Below the pieces are notes generated by a model, which worked only from the letters and a program-made list of their open reading frames with translations, did no database searches and was not told where the DNA came from. From positions 5,136,501 to 5,200,500 of the forward strand of contig NZ_AP024269.1 of the NCBI RefSeq assembly GCF_016629525.1: a DNA stretch of 64,000 nucleotides, in the 5' to 3' direction. Shown here in pieces: positions 25,931 to 34,888 of the stretch. This stretch comes from Kaistia sp. 32K. Lineage in GTDB: Bacteria; Pseudomonadota; Alphaproteobacteria; Rhizobiales; Kaistiaceae. The position numbers were made by a program, and so were the translations under genes. The number at the start of each line of letters is the position of its first letter. The first letter of the stretch is position 1.

Positions 25931-27601
25931 TCAGCTCCGGCGCACGACCTTTTCCGACGGCACGTCGAAGCGCTGGATGCCCTTTCGCGCCGCCTCGTCG
26001 AGCGCGTCCTCATAGCCGGCATCGGCATAGCGCAGCACGCCGAGCGAGGTGTCGTTGTCGAGGGCGCGGCGGAGCCGTTCGGCGGCTTCCGGCGTGCCGT
26101 CGGCGACCAGCGTCACGCCGGCCGAGGTCATGTAGCCGGCATAGCCGCCGCCGCCCGAATGCACGGTGACGAGATCGGCGCCGGAGGATGCCAGCGCCAT
26201 CGCGTCGAGGAGCGGCCAGTCGGCGATGGCGTCGGAGCCGTCGCGCAGGTTTTCCGTCATGATGTTGGGATGCGCCATGGCGCCGGCGTCGAGATGGTCG
26301 CGCGAAAACGCGATCGGGCCGGAGAGCGCGCCCGACGCCACCATGTCGTTGACGGCGAGCGCGAGCTTTGTGCGCGCGCCGTGGCCGAGCCAGGCGATCC
26401 GCGCCGGCAGCCCCTCGAACGGCACGTTCTCGCGCGCCAGCCGGATCCAGTTGGCGACGATGCGGTCGTCGGGGAAGAGCTCGAGCACGCGGTCGTCGAT
26501 CTTCCGGATGTCGTCGGGATCGTTGGCAAGCGCCATCCAGCGGAACGGCCCGATGGCGCGGGCGAAGAGCGGGCGCAGATAGGCTTCGGTGAAGATCGGG
26601 ATGTCGAAGGCGTTTTCCACCCCGCCCTCGCGCGCCTGGGTGCGGATCAGATTGCCATTGTCGAAGACGACGGCGCCGCGGCGCTGGAACTCCAGCATGG
26701 CGCGGACCTCGGTGACGATCGACGCGCGCGACAGCGCCATCAGTCTTGCCGGGTCCGATTGGCGCAGCGCCCGCACTTCGGCGAGCGACAGCCCCGCCGG
26801 GACATAGCCATAGACGAGGTCATGCGCCGAGGTCTGGTCCGTGACGATGTCAGGCACGATGCCGCGTCGAACGATCTCGGGATAGATATCGGCGGCGTTG
26901 CCGACGAGCGCGACGGAGAGCGGCTCGCGGTGGTGGCGGGCATGGGCGATCCGCTGCAAGGCGGTGTCGAGGTCGGGCGCGATCTCGTCGACATAGCCGA
27001 TCGCCTTGCGCTTTTCGGCCCGCTCGGGATCGACGTCGACGGCGAGGATGGCGGCGTTGGCCATCCGGCCGGCGAGCGGCTGCGAGCCGCCCATGCCGCC
27101 GAGGCCGGCGGTCAGGATGAAGCGGCCGGCGAGATCGCCGCCAAAATGCTTCTCGGCGATCCGCATGAAGATCTCGTAGGTGCCCTGGATGACGCCCTGG
27201 CTGCCGATATACTGCCAGGCGCCGGCGGTGAGCCCGCCCCAGCAGATCAGGCCCTTCTGCTCCAGCTCGTAGAAATATTCCGCCTTCGCCCATTGGCCGA
27301 CGATGTTGCAGTTCGCCATGATGACGATGGGCGCCTGCGTCTGCGTCCTCAGAAGGCCGATCGGTTTGCCGGACTGGACGATGAGCGTCTGGTCCTCGTC
27401 CATGGCTTTCAGCGCTTCGACGATCGCGTCATGCGCCGCCCAGTTGCGCGCCGCCTTGCCGAGCGCTGCGTAGACGACGAGGCTGTCCGGATCCTCGCCG
27501 ACCGAGAGCACGTTTTCGAGGAGCCGCAGCAGCCCCTCCTGCCGCCAGCCCTTGCAGCGCAGCGTCGTGCCGGAGGTGACAGGATAGCGCGGGTTCCGCA
27601 T
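25931..27601 (-). CDS. Urocanase-family hydratase, probable thiourocanate hydratase
   Basis: A 556-residue NAD-dependent urocanase homologue. The family core is intact: LIVQSGKPIGLLRTQTQAPI, ICWGGLTAGAWQYIGSQGVI, and the NAD loop LTAGLGGMGGSQPLAGRMAN. However the signature GLPARICW reads GLPARIAW (Ala403), and FCEGKGPFRW reads FARAIGPFRW. Canonical HutU normally sits with hutH, hutI and hutG, none of which is here. It lies 13 bases after the DUF917 gene in an operon with hydantoin-processing genes. The inferred role is hydration of thiourocanate, the second step of ergothioneine breakdown. Plain urocanate hydratase remains possible. ATG 27601 follows GAGGGGGG. Confidence 0.8.
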   Translation of the reverse strand: MRNPRYPVTSGTTLRCKGWRQEGLLRLLENVLSVGEDPDSLVVYAALGKAARNWAAHDAIVEALKAMDEDQTLIVQSGKPIGLLRTQTQAPIVIMANCNIVGQWAKAEYFYELEQKGLICWGGLTAGAWQYIGSQGVIQGTYEIFMRIAEKHFGGDLAGRFILTAGLGGMGGSQPLAGRMANAAILAVDVDPERAEKRKAIGYVDEIAPDLDTALQRIAHARHHREPLSVALVGNAADIYPEIVRRGIVPDIVTDQTSAHDLVYGYVPAGLSLAEVRALRQSDPARLMALSRASIVTEVRAMLEFQRRGAVVFDNGNLIRTQAREGGVENAFDIPIFTEAYLRPLFARAIGPFRWMALANDPDDIRKIDDRVLELFPDDRIVANWIRLARENVPFEGLPARIAWLGHGARTKLALAVNDMVASGALSGPIAFSRDHLDAGAMAHPNIMTENLRDGSDAIADWPLLDAMALASSGADLVTVHSGGGGYAGYMTSAGVTLVADGTPEAAERLRRALDNDTSLGVLRYADAGYEDALDEAARKGIQRFDVPSEKVVRRS

Positions 27602-27614
27602 CACTTTGCCCCCC

Positions 27615-28733
27615 TCATTTCTTGCCCTTCCGCTTCTTCTTCTCTTCCTCGAAGACGTAGCGGGCGATCTCGATGCCCATCGCCGCCTCGACCGGAGGGT
27701 AGACGGACGGATCGAGCACGCCGGCCGAGAGCGGGATGATCGTCTTCGGCACATGCAGCACATGCACCGTCATGCCGACCGCGAGCTGGCCGACCGAAAG
27801 CGGCTCGCCGTCCTTGTCGAGCGTGGTGATGACGTCGGGGAAGGTGGCGAGGCGGGCGCCATCGGCATCGTCGATCGCCATGTATTCGTTCATGACGTGC
27901 AGCGTCGTCGCCTTGGCGCCGCTGCCGATGACGACCGTGCCGATGTCGAAGGCGGCGTTGGTGTAGACGACGTCCTTCCTGGCGATCCGGCCCGAGACGG
28001 CGATCGTGCCGCCCGTCACCTTGCAGATCGCGTCGATGACGGCGGCGCCGCCCTTGCCTTCCGCCTCGAGGATCGCCTCGCCGAGCGCAAGCGCCATCGA
28101 GATGCCGCCGAGCGCCGCGTTCTTCTTCACATAGCTGGCGCGGACGGGATTGCGGGCCGAGGCGATGAAGCCGCCCGACATGTCCGAGGCGGTTCGAAGC
28201 ACCGGCGAGACCTTGGCCGTCGCGCCGCGCACGACGAGCTCGATGTAGCGGTTCTCGGCCCTGTTTCCGCCCACCGCCGTCTGGATCGTCTGTACCGGCG
28301 AGGCGGCGAGGCCGATCGAGCCCATGTCGCCGGTCGGATGCGCGCGGATGTCGCCGACGGCGTCGAGCACCTTGGTGCCGAGGATGGCCGAGGGCAGCCA
28401 GCCGTTCAGCGTCGACGAGCGGCCGTTCTGGCCGACCATCAGCGCCGCGATCGGCTCGCCCAGCGCGTCCTGCAGCAGCCGCACCGCGTGTACGTAGTCG
28501 ACGCCCTGCATCTCCCAGGCGGTGGTGCCGGCCGGCGCGCCGATGGCGGCGGCGGTGGCGACCCAGTCATCCCTATCAAGCTCCTCGACCGAGACCAGCT
28601 CCGGGCGGCCGATGCGCACGGCGGCGAGGCCCAGCATGCGGCCGTGATCGGCCCAGCCGCCGCCGCCCGCCGCATAGACCGATCCGCCGCGCACGGCGGC
28701 CTCGACGTCTTTCTCGGTCAGGATGCGACCCAT
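27615..28733 (-). CDS. DUF917-family protein, candidate thiohydantoin desulfurase
   Basis: A 372-residue cytosolic protein of the DUF917 family, which is often found beside hydantoinases. Recognisable parts are an N-terminal GGSVYAAGGGGWADHGRMLG, a Gly-rich GDMGSIGLAAS, and a C-terminal Lys-rich tail (EEEKKKRKGKK). The published ergothioneine pathway includes a new enzyme type that desulfurises the thiohydantoin formed after hydration. By elimination, and because it sits between the hydratase and the carbamoyl hydrolase, this gene is the candidate. This is inference from context; no catalytic residue can be assigned. ATG 28733 follows AAAGGAAC. Confidence 0.72.
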   Translation of the reverse strand: MGRILTEKDVEAAVRGGSVYAAGGGGWADHGRMLGLAAVRIGRPELVSVEELDRDDWVATAAAIGAPAGTTAWEMQGVDYVHAVRLLQDALGEPIAALMVGQNGRSSTLNGWLPSAILGTKVLDAVGDIRAHPTGDMGSIGLAASPVQTIQTAVGGNRAENRYIELVVRGATAKVSPVLRTASDMSGGFIASARNPVRASYVKKNAALGGISMALALGEAILEAEGKGGAAVIDAICKVTGGTIAVSGRIARKDVVYTNAAFDIGTVVIGSGAKATTLHVMNEYMAIDDADGARLATFPDVITTLDKDGEPLSVGQLAVGMTVHVLHVPKTIIPLSAGVLDPSVYPPVEAAMGIEIARYVFEEEKKKRKGKK

Positions 28734-28750
28734 GTTGGTTCCTTTCTGCG

Positions 28751-30007
28751 TCAGCGGAGCGTCTTGTCGAGGCGGAGCACGGCCTCGTAGAGGACGGCGG
28801 CGCCGGCGGCGATCTCGCCCGGCTCCGACCATTCGTCCGGCGTGTGGCTGCGGCCGTCCTTCGACGGAATGAAGATCATCGCGGCCGGCGCGATGCGCGA
28901 GAACCAGGCCATGTCGTGGCCGGCGCCCGACGCCATCCGCAGCGACGACAGGCCGAGCGTCGCGCTCGCTTCCTCCAGCACGTCGAGCAAGCCGGGATCG
29001 GAGAGCGCCGGCATCGCGTCGGAGAGGACGCGGAAGGTGGTGATCCGCGTGCCCGTCCCGGACATCGCCCGCTGCAGCAGCGGCTGCAGCTCGGCGACGA
29101 AGCCTTCCAGGAAGCTGCGTTCCTCGGCGCGGGCATCGAGCAGCATGGTGACCCGGCTCGGCACCACATTGGCGGCGTTCGGCTCGATGCGGAACTCGCC
29201 GATGGTGGCGACGAAATGGCCATGGCCGGCGGCGGCGCGGCGTCGCGCATCCTTGGCGATGACGGAGACGACGGCGGCAGCGCCGGCGAGCGCGTCCTGG
29301 CGCAGCGTCATCGGCGTCGTGCCGGCATGGTCGGCGCGGCCCTCGACGACGATCTCGATCCGCGTGATGCCTGCGATCGCCGTGACGATGCCGATGTCGC
29401 GGCGCTGGTCGGCGAGCACCGGCCCCTGCTCGATATGAAGCTCCAGATAGGCGGCGATGTCGTCGCGGCGCGCGTCGTCGAGATTGTCGACGTCGCCGCC
29501 CATGCGGTCGATCGCGGCGGCGAGGATCTCGCCGGTCGGCTCCGAGCGGTTCAGCTGCTCCTCCGACAGCTGGCCGGCGACGGCGCGGCTGCCGATGCAG
29601 GAGAGGCCGAAGATCGACACCTCCTCGGCCAGGCAGTCGATCACCTCGAAGGCATGATCGAGCTTCGTGCCGTCGCGCTGCAGGCTGCGGGCGACGGCGA
29701 TGCCGGCCATCACGCCGGCGGTGCCGTCGAAGCGGCCGCCATCCGGCACGGTGTCGCTGTGCGAACCGATGACGATCGCTCTCGCGTCCTCGTTGCGGCC
29801 CTCGCGCCGGCCGATCAGGTTGCCGGCGGCGTCGAGGCGGACGGCGAGGCCCGCCTCGCGCATGCGATCGGCGACATAGGCGCGGCCCTCCAGGAACATC
29901 GGCGAGAAGGCGCGGCGGGTCCAGGGATGGTCGGGATCGGTCAGCGCGGCGAGCGCCATCAGATCGTCCCACAGCCGGGTTTCGTCGACGGGCAGATTGG
30001 TGCGCAT
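28751..30007 (-). CDS. M20-family N-carbamoyl-L-amino acid hydrolase
   Basis: A 418-residue amidohydrolase of the allantoate amidohydrolase / beta-ureidopropionase group. Metal-binding motifs are GSHSDTVPDGGRFDGTAGV, CLAEEVSIFG, ELHIEQGP and GAGHDMAWFSRIAP; the dimer-interface substrate motif GRADHAGTTPM is also present. It removes the carbamoyl group as CO2 and ammonia. In this operon the expected substrate is N-carbamoyl-L-glutamate, giving glutamate. The ATG at 30007 is 9 bases past the hydantoinase stop; a TTG at 30019 overlapping that stop is an alternative. Confidence 0.85.
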   Translation of the reverse strand: MRTNLPVDETRLWDDLMALAALTDPDHPWTRRAFSPMFLEGRAYVADRMREAGLAVRLDAAGNLIGRREGRNEDARAIVIGSHSDTVPDGGRFDGTAGVMAGIAVARSLQRDGTKLDHAFEVIDCLAEEVSIFGLSCIGSRAVAGQLSEEQLNRSEPTGEILAAAIDRMGGDVDNLDDARRDDIAAYLELHIEQGPVLADQRRDIGIVTAIAGITRIEIVVEGRADHAGTTPMTLRQDALAGAAAVVSVIAKDARRRAAAGHGHFVATIGEFRIEPNAANVVPSRVTMLLDARAEERSFLEGFVAELQPLLQRAMSGTGTRITTFRVLSDAMPALSDPGLLDVLEEASATLGLSSLRMASGAGHDMAWFSRIAPAAMIFIPSKDGRSHTPDEWSEPGEIAAGAAVLYEAVLRLDKTLR

Positions 30008-30015
30008 TCGGCGGG

Positions 30016-31389
30016 TCAATTTCCGATCGGCAGGGTGGCTGGCGGCCGGACGAAGCGGCCGGATCCGGGTTCGGCCAGCACGTCGCGTCCGTCGAAGGCC
30101 TGGATCCCGCGCAGGAACGTTCCGCTCACGCGCCAGGGGAGCTTGATGCCGTTATAGGGGCTCCAACCGACGACATTATGCCCACTTGCCCCTGCGTCAT
30201 AGAGGAGCGGCTCGGGTGTCAACACGACAATGTCGGCATCCCTGCCGATCGCGAGCGCGCCCTTCTCGTGGTCGATGCGGAAGTGCCGCGCCGGATTGGC
30301 GGCCATCAGCCTCGCGGCCCATGTCAGCGGCAGGCCGCGTTCGAGCGCGCCCTTGACGAAGAGCGGCACCATCACCTCGAGCCCCGGCGCGCCGGAGGCA
30401 TTTTCCAGCATGGCGGGCTTGGTCTTGCGGTCCTCCGACCAGGAGACATGGTCGGTCGAGACGAGGGCGACATTGCCGAGCGCGACCTGCCGCCAGAGCG
30501 CCTCGACCTCGGCGCGCGGCCGGATCGGCGGGTTGATCTTCGCCTTGCCGCCAAGGCGGCGGACGTCGTTTTCCTCGTCGAGCGTCAGATAGTGGATGCA
30601 GACCTCGACGGTTGCAGCAAAACCCTCGGCGCGGTAGCGGGCGGCGAGCTCCGCCCCGCGCGCCAGCGACGAATGCACGACATGCGCCGGGCAGCCGGTC
30701 AGCGCGCCGGTCTCGAAGATCTCGACATCGGCGAGAAGCTCGGTGAGCGGCGGCCGCGACAGGCCGTGCGCGCGCCAGTCGGTGATCCCCGAGGCGCGGA
30801 CGCGGGCCATATGCGCGTCGACCGCCTCGTGGATCTCGTTGTGCACGCCGGCGGTGAGCCCGGTCGGCGCGATGGCGGCGAAGCAGTCGGCGAGCAGGGC
30901 CGGCGCGATGCGCGGGAAGCGCTTCGGGTCGGTGCCGAAGGTCGAGAATTTGAACGCGGCGACGCCGGCCGCGACCATTTCGGGAATGCGGGCCGGGCCT
31001 TCCTCGGGGTCGATCGTGCCGTAGAGGGCGAAGTCGACGCGCGCCTGCGGGCTCGCATGCGCGACCTTTTTCGCCACTGCCTCGGCCGAGCAGACGAGAT
31101 TGCCCTCGTCATAGGGCATGTCGACGATGGTGGTGACGCCGCCCGCCGCCGCCGAGCGGGTCGACCAGAGGAAATCTTCCTGGTTCCTCTGGCTCAGCGA
31201 ATGCACCTGCGCATCGATGGCGCCGGGCAGGATCAGCGCGTTGCCGAGTTCGTGCCTTTCCCGCGCGGAGGGCGCCTCGCCCTGGCCGATCAGCGCCACC
31301 TTGCCGTCGGAGACGGCAACGAAGCCGCCGGGAATGACGCGGTCGGCGGTGACGACGGTGCCGGAAAGGACGAGATCGAAATCGCTCAT
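30016..31389 (-). CDS. Hydantoinase-like cyclic amidohydrolase
   Basis: A 457-residue member of the dihydropyrimidinase/allantoinase/hydantoinase superfamily. The N-terminal metal motif normally HxH is Gln61-Val-His63 (PGAIDAQVHS). The other metal elements are visible: VAAFKFSTFG (carboxylated Lys), TAGVHNEIHE, CPAHVVHSSL and LVSTDHVSW (Asp). It opens a hydantoin ring to a carbamoyl amino acid, here probably hydantoin-5-propionate to N-carbamoylglutamate. It is the first gene of the downstream enzyme group, followed with 8 bases or fewer by the carbamoyl hydrolase. An allantoinase role is less likely given the neighbours. Confidence 0.82.
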   Translation of the reverse strand: MSDFDLVLSGTVVTADRVIPGGFVAVSDGKVALIGQGEAPSARERHELGNALILPGAIDAQVHSLSQRNQEDFLWSTRSAAAGGVTTIVDMPYDEGNLVCSAEAVAKKVAHASPQARVDFALYGTIDPEEGPARIPEMVAAGVAAFKFSTFGTDPKRFPRIAPALLADCFAAIAPTGLTAGVHNEIHEAVDAHMARVRASGITDWRAHGLSRPPLTELLADVEIFETGALTGCPAHVVHSSLARGAELAARYRAEGFAATVEVCIHYLTLDEENDVRRLGGKAKINPPIRPRAEVEALWRQVALGNVALVSTDHVSWSEDRKTKPAMLENASGAPGLEVMVPLFVKGALERGLPLTWAARLMAANPARHFRIDHEKGALAIGRDADIVVLTPEPLLYDAGASGHNVVGWSPYNGIKLPWRVSGTFLRGIQAFDGRDVLAEPGSGRFVRPPATLPIGN

Positions 31390-31950
31390 GCGGTCACCCG
31401 ATGACTGTGTCGAGACCAGTGCGTGCTTCGAGACGCGGCCGTCGGCCGCTCCTCAGCATGTTGAGGTCTGTGTTTTCGGTCTTCTCAGGGCCGATATGGC
31501 GCCCAGCGGCCAACATCCTGAGGAGGCCCGAAGGGCCGTCTCGAAGGACGCACGGCGCTACCCAAGCACCCGTCGCCCCGGCGAAGGCCGGGGCCCATGA
31601 ACACCGTCCGAGGGGATTGGCTTCCGGCCGGTGGATCCCGGCCTTCGCCGGGATGACGGACCGTGTGTGCCTGGACACCCTCACCCCAACCCTCTCCCGA
31701 GGGCGGGAAAGGGAGTCCGCCGGCACCCCTTCACCTCTCCCATGGGGAGAGGTCGGAGCGAAGCTCCGGGTGAGGGGGTAGGGAACTCTCCGGTGAGGCC
31801 TCAACCCCTCACCCGACGGCCTGCGGCCGTCGACCTCTCCCCATGGGAGAGGTGAAAGGACGGCGCCCAATGCACGATGGGTCAGACACCCAGGAAGCCG
31901 TGAAGCCACGGCCTCAGAGGCTTCGAAGGATGGCGGCTCGGCGGGCGCCC
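31390..31950. repeat. Repeat island inside the ergothioneine-type cluster
   Basis: Three repeat families are stacked: the TGCTTCGAGA inverted repeat (31422-31553), the GTCGCCCCGG/GGATCCCGG pair (31571-31660), and the long CCTCTCCC hairpin unit (31731-31855). No gene is supported. The island separates transporter from enzyme genes and may end or attenuate the upstream transcript. Confidence 0.8.
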
Positions 31951-32709
31951 TCATCCCGCCACCTCCGCCAGGCGGCCGGTACGGCGGGCGACGCGGCGTT
32001 CGAGGATCGCTAAGGCGTCATAGAGCAGCACGGCGAGCAGTGCGACGATGATGCCGCCCTGCAGGATGAACGAGGTGTTGGAGGTGAGCAGCCCGGCGAT
32101 GATCACCTCGCCGAGGCCCTTCGCCGCGACCGTCGAGCCGATCGTCGCCGTGCCCATGTTGATGACGACCGAAAGCCGGATGCCGGCGAGGATGACGGGC
32201 AGCGCGAGCGGCAGCTCAACGCGAAAAAGCTGCTGCTGCGGCGACAGCCCCATGCCGCGCGCTGCCTCGACGACGTTGCCGGGCACTTCCTTGAGGCCCG
32301 TGATCGTGTTCTCGAAGATCGGCAGCAGCCCGTAGAGGACGAGCGCGATCAGCGTCGGCTTCAGGCCGAAGCCGACCACCGGCACGGCGAGCGCCAGCAC
32401 GGCGACGGGCGGGAAGGTCTGGCCGATATTGACGAGGCTGCGCGACAGCGGCAGGAACTCCGCCCCCATCGGCCTCGTGACGAACACGCCCATGACCAGC
32501 GCCAGCGCCGTGCCGATGACGCTCGCCACCGCGACGAGCCCAAGATGGGCGAGCGTCAGGCTGAGCAGGCTCGACTGGGTGTAGATCACCGGCGCGTTGT
32601 TCTCGGTGAACGGCTTCAGGATCGGCTCGAACCAGTCGGGCCGGAGCACGAGCGCGAGCAGCAGCGCCAGCGCCGCGAGGCGGGCGACCGGGCCGACGAA
32701 CCGCCTCAT
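31951..32709 (-). CDS. ABC importer permease, osmoprotectant family (YehW-like)
   Basis: A 252-residue inner-membrane permease with about six helices and the cytoplasmic coupling segment VEAARGMGLSPQQQLFRVEL (an EAA-type loop). Its length matches E. coli YehW (243). The ATG overlaps the ATPase gene stop in ATGA, so translation is coupled. It is the last of four transporter genes. In this setting the substrate is inferred to be ergothioneine, a trimethylammonium betaine, in keeping with the betaine specificity of the family. Confidence 0.88.
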   Translation of the reverse strand: MRRFVGPVARLAALALLLALVLRPDWFEPILKPFTENNAPVIYTQSSLLSLTLAHLGLVAVASVIGTALALVMGVFVTRPMGAEFLPLSRSLVNIGQTFPPVAVLALAVPVVGFGLKPTLIALVLYGLLPIFENTITGLKEVPGNVVEAARGMGLSPQQQLFRVELPLALPVILAGIRLSVVINMGTATIGSTVAAKGLGEVIIAGLLTSNTSFILQGGIIVALLAVLLYDALAILERRVARRTGRLAEVAG

Positions 32710-33701
32710 GCCGTGCCGCCTGTTGCCGTGCCGCCGGGCAGATTACCGCCCGGCAGACCGCCGCAGGTCGGGCCGCCGGCATGCGCGAGCAGGGCGGCGA
32801 GCGAAATCCGGCCGCGCGGCGTGCCATCCTCGGCCGTGACGGGCAGCGCCTCGCGCTGGTGCCAGAGCAGCTCCGAAAGCGCGTCGCGCAACGTCGCCGT
32901 CTCGAGAATGGGCGGGCCTTCCGCCGTGCCGGGCTCGACGATCTGCGAGACCGGCGCGAGCGACAAGAGCCGGAACGGCCGGTCGACGCCGTCGACAAGC
33001 TTGGCGACGAAGCCGGGCGCGGGCTGCGCCAGGATCTCGGTCGGCGTCGCGTATTGCAGCAGCTTGCCCTTGTCCATCACGGCTATCCGGTCGCCGAGAT
33101 GGATCGCCTCCTCCATGTCATGCGTGACCAGCACGACGGTGATGCCGAGCCTCTGCTGCACGGCGAGGAGATCCTCCTGCGCCTTGGCGCGGATGATCGG
33201 GTCGAGCGCGCCGAAGGGCTCGTCCATCAGGAGCAGGCCGGGTTCGGCGGCGAGCGCGCGGGCGACGCCGACGCGCTGCTGTTCGCCGCCGGAAAGCTGG
33301 TGCGGGAACTTTTTGGCGAAATCCGCCGGCTTCATGCTGAAGAGCGTCAGCAGTTCGTCGACGCGCTTGGCGATGCGGGCCTGGTCCCAGCCGAGCAGGG
33401 TCGGCACGGTGGCGATGTTGCGGGCGACCGTCCAGTGCGGGAACAGGCCGTTGCCCTGGATGACATAGCCGATGCCGCGCCGCAGCTCCTCGCCCGAGAC
33501 CGAGGCGGCGTCCTTGCCGTCGATCGTGATCGTGCCGGAGGAGGGCTCGATCAGCCGGTTGATCATCCGAAGCGTCGTCGACTTGCCGGAGCCGGAGGTG
33601 CCGACGATGACGGTGATGGTACCGCGCTCGACGGAGAAGGAGACGTCGTCGACGGCGGTCTGGTCGCCGAAGCGGCGGCTGACATGCTCGAGTTCGATCA
33701 A
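32706..33701 (-). CDS. ABC importer ATP-binding protein, osmoprotectant family (YehX-like)
   Basis: A 331-residue ATPase with Walker A (VGTSGSGKST), Q-loop, signature LSGGEQQRVGVARAL, Walker B (LLLMDEPFGALD) and switch His (VTHDMEEA). The C-terminal 90 residues form a partial CBS-like regulatory domain, ending in a Gly/Thr-rich tail (GGTATGGTA). TTG at 33701 is the likely start, overlapping the upstream permease stop in TTGA. Length is close to YehX (308). Confidence 0.88.
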   Translation of the reverse strand: MIELEHVSRRFGDQTAVDDVSFSVERGTITVIVGTSGSGKSTTLRMINRLIEPSSGTITIDGKDAASVSGEELRRGIGYVIQGNGLFPHWTVARNIATVPTLLGWDQARIAKRVDELLTLFSMKPADFAKKFPHQLSGGEQQRVGVARALAAEPGLLLMDEPFGALDPIIRAKAQEDLLAVQQRLGITVVLVTHDMEEAIHLGDRIAVMDKGKLLQYATPTEILAQPAPGFVAKLVDGVDRPFRLLSLAPVSQIVEPGTAEGPPILETATLRDALSELLWHQREALPVTAEDGTPRGRISLAALLAHAGGPTCGGLPGGNLPGGTATGGTA

Positions 33702-34888
33702 AGCCGGCGCCTTTCGGTGAGTTCGATGATGGCGTCGAGGAGGATCGCCGCCGTGAAGGCGAGCGCGATCGTCGGTACGGCGCCGAGAAGGACGAGATCG
33801 GTCGCCGCCTGGCCGATGCCCTGGAAGACGAAGGTGCCGAAGCCGCCGCCGCCGATCAGCGCCGCGATGGTGACGAGGCCGATATTCTGCACCAGCACGA
33901 TGCGGATGCCGGTCAGGATGACGGGGAGCGCCAGCGGCAGCTCGACCTGGAACAGGCGCTGGTGCTTGGTCATGCCCATGCCCTCGGCCGCCTCGACCAC
34001 CGAGCGGCGCACCTCGCCGAGGCCGACCACCGTGTTGGCGACGACGGGGAGCAGCGAATAGAGGAAGAGCGCGATCAGCGCCGGCGCCGTGCCGATGCCG
34101 CGAATGCCGAGCTGGGCGGCGATCGGGAACGAGGCGGCGAACAGGCTGAGCGGCACGATCATCAGCCCGTACATCGCCATCGACGGCACGGTCTGGATGA
34201 TGTTGAGGACCGGCAGCGTGATGCCGCGCAAGGTCGCGTTGCGGTGGCAGGCGATGCCGAGCGGCAGGCCGACGACGATCGCGGCGGCGAGCGAGCTGAC
34301 GGCGAGCAGGATGTGCTGCCGCCCCTCGCGCCAGAACTTGTCGGCGTTGGTAGCGTATTCCTTCAGGATCGACAGCCCGTCCCAGTGGCCGGAGCCGAGG
34401 ATGAGCGCGACGGCGACCGCCGCCCCCGCCAGCATGCCGAGCCGGGCGAAGGGTCCGAGCTTCAGCTTGGCGATGGCGTCGGTGGTGAGCACCGCGAAGG
34501 CGAAGGCCATCAGCCAGAAGCCGGAGGCCGGCGAGACGCGGGCGAAATTGTTGCCGGGCGGCACGACCGTCGCCGGCACGATGCCGATCAAGATGGCAAG
34601 CAGCAGCAGCGAGACGACGCCGGTGGCGAGCCGGAGCCAGGCGCCGGTGCGCAGCACGGCGACGATGGTGGCGAGCGACAGGATGCCGATGCCGATCGCC
34701 GCCCAGAGCGTCGGCAGCGAGGCGCCCAGGCTGAGGCCCTGGCCGGAGATGAGCCGGTTCGGTTTCAGGGTGGCGAAGGACTGCCAGTCCATGCCGACGA
34801 TGGCGATCAGCGCCACGACGATGCCGACCCGATCGAGGCGGGCGGTGAGCGGCACGGGTGGAGCGGCGGTCTGGCTGGCGTCCGTCAA
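33698..34888 (-). CDS. ABC importer permease with extended N-terminus (YehY-like)
   Basis: A 396-residue permease. The N-terminal half has about five extra hydrophobic helices, and the C-terminal half is the transport domain with the coupling loop VVEAAEGMGMTKHQRLFQVE. The size agrees with E. coli YehY (385). The start is probably TTG at 34888, with AGGGGA upstream; the next ATG would remove the first helix. It is coupled with the ATPase gene downstream. Confidence 0.85.
   Translation of the reverse strand: MTDASQTAAPPVPLTARLDRVGIVVALIAIVGMDWQSFATLKPNRLISGQGLSLGASLPTLWAAIGIGILSLATIVAVLRTGAWLRLATGVVSLLLLAILIGIVPATVVPPGNNFARVSPASGFWLMAFAFAVLTTDAIAKLKLGPFARLGMLAGAAVAVALILGSGHWDGLSILKEYATNADKFWREGRQHILLAVSSLAAAIVVGLPLGIACHRNATLRGITLPVLNIIQTVPSMAMYGLMIVPLSLFAASFPIAAQLGIRGIGTAPALIALFLYSLLPVVANTVVGLGEVRRSVVEAAEGMGMTKHQRLFQVELPLALPVILTGIRIVLVQNIGLVTIAALIGGGGFGTFVFQGIGQAATDLVLLGAVPTIALAFTAAILLDAIIELTERRRL

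Noticed and set aside
27615..29972. A 785-codon frame ending in the DUF917 gene
   Set aside because: DUF917 begins at ATG 28733 with its own ribosome binding site; the rest is an off-frame shadow of the carbamoyl hydrolase gene.
28751..31389. Allantoin degradation genes
   Set aside because: Both enzymes belong to the superfamilies used for allantoin, but no uricase, transthyretin-like or OHCU gene is present, and the neighbours point to hydantoin chemistry after a urocanase-like step.
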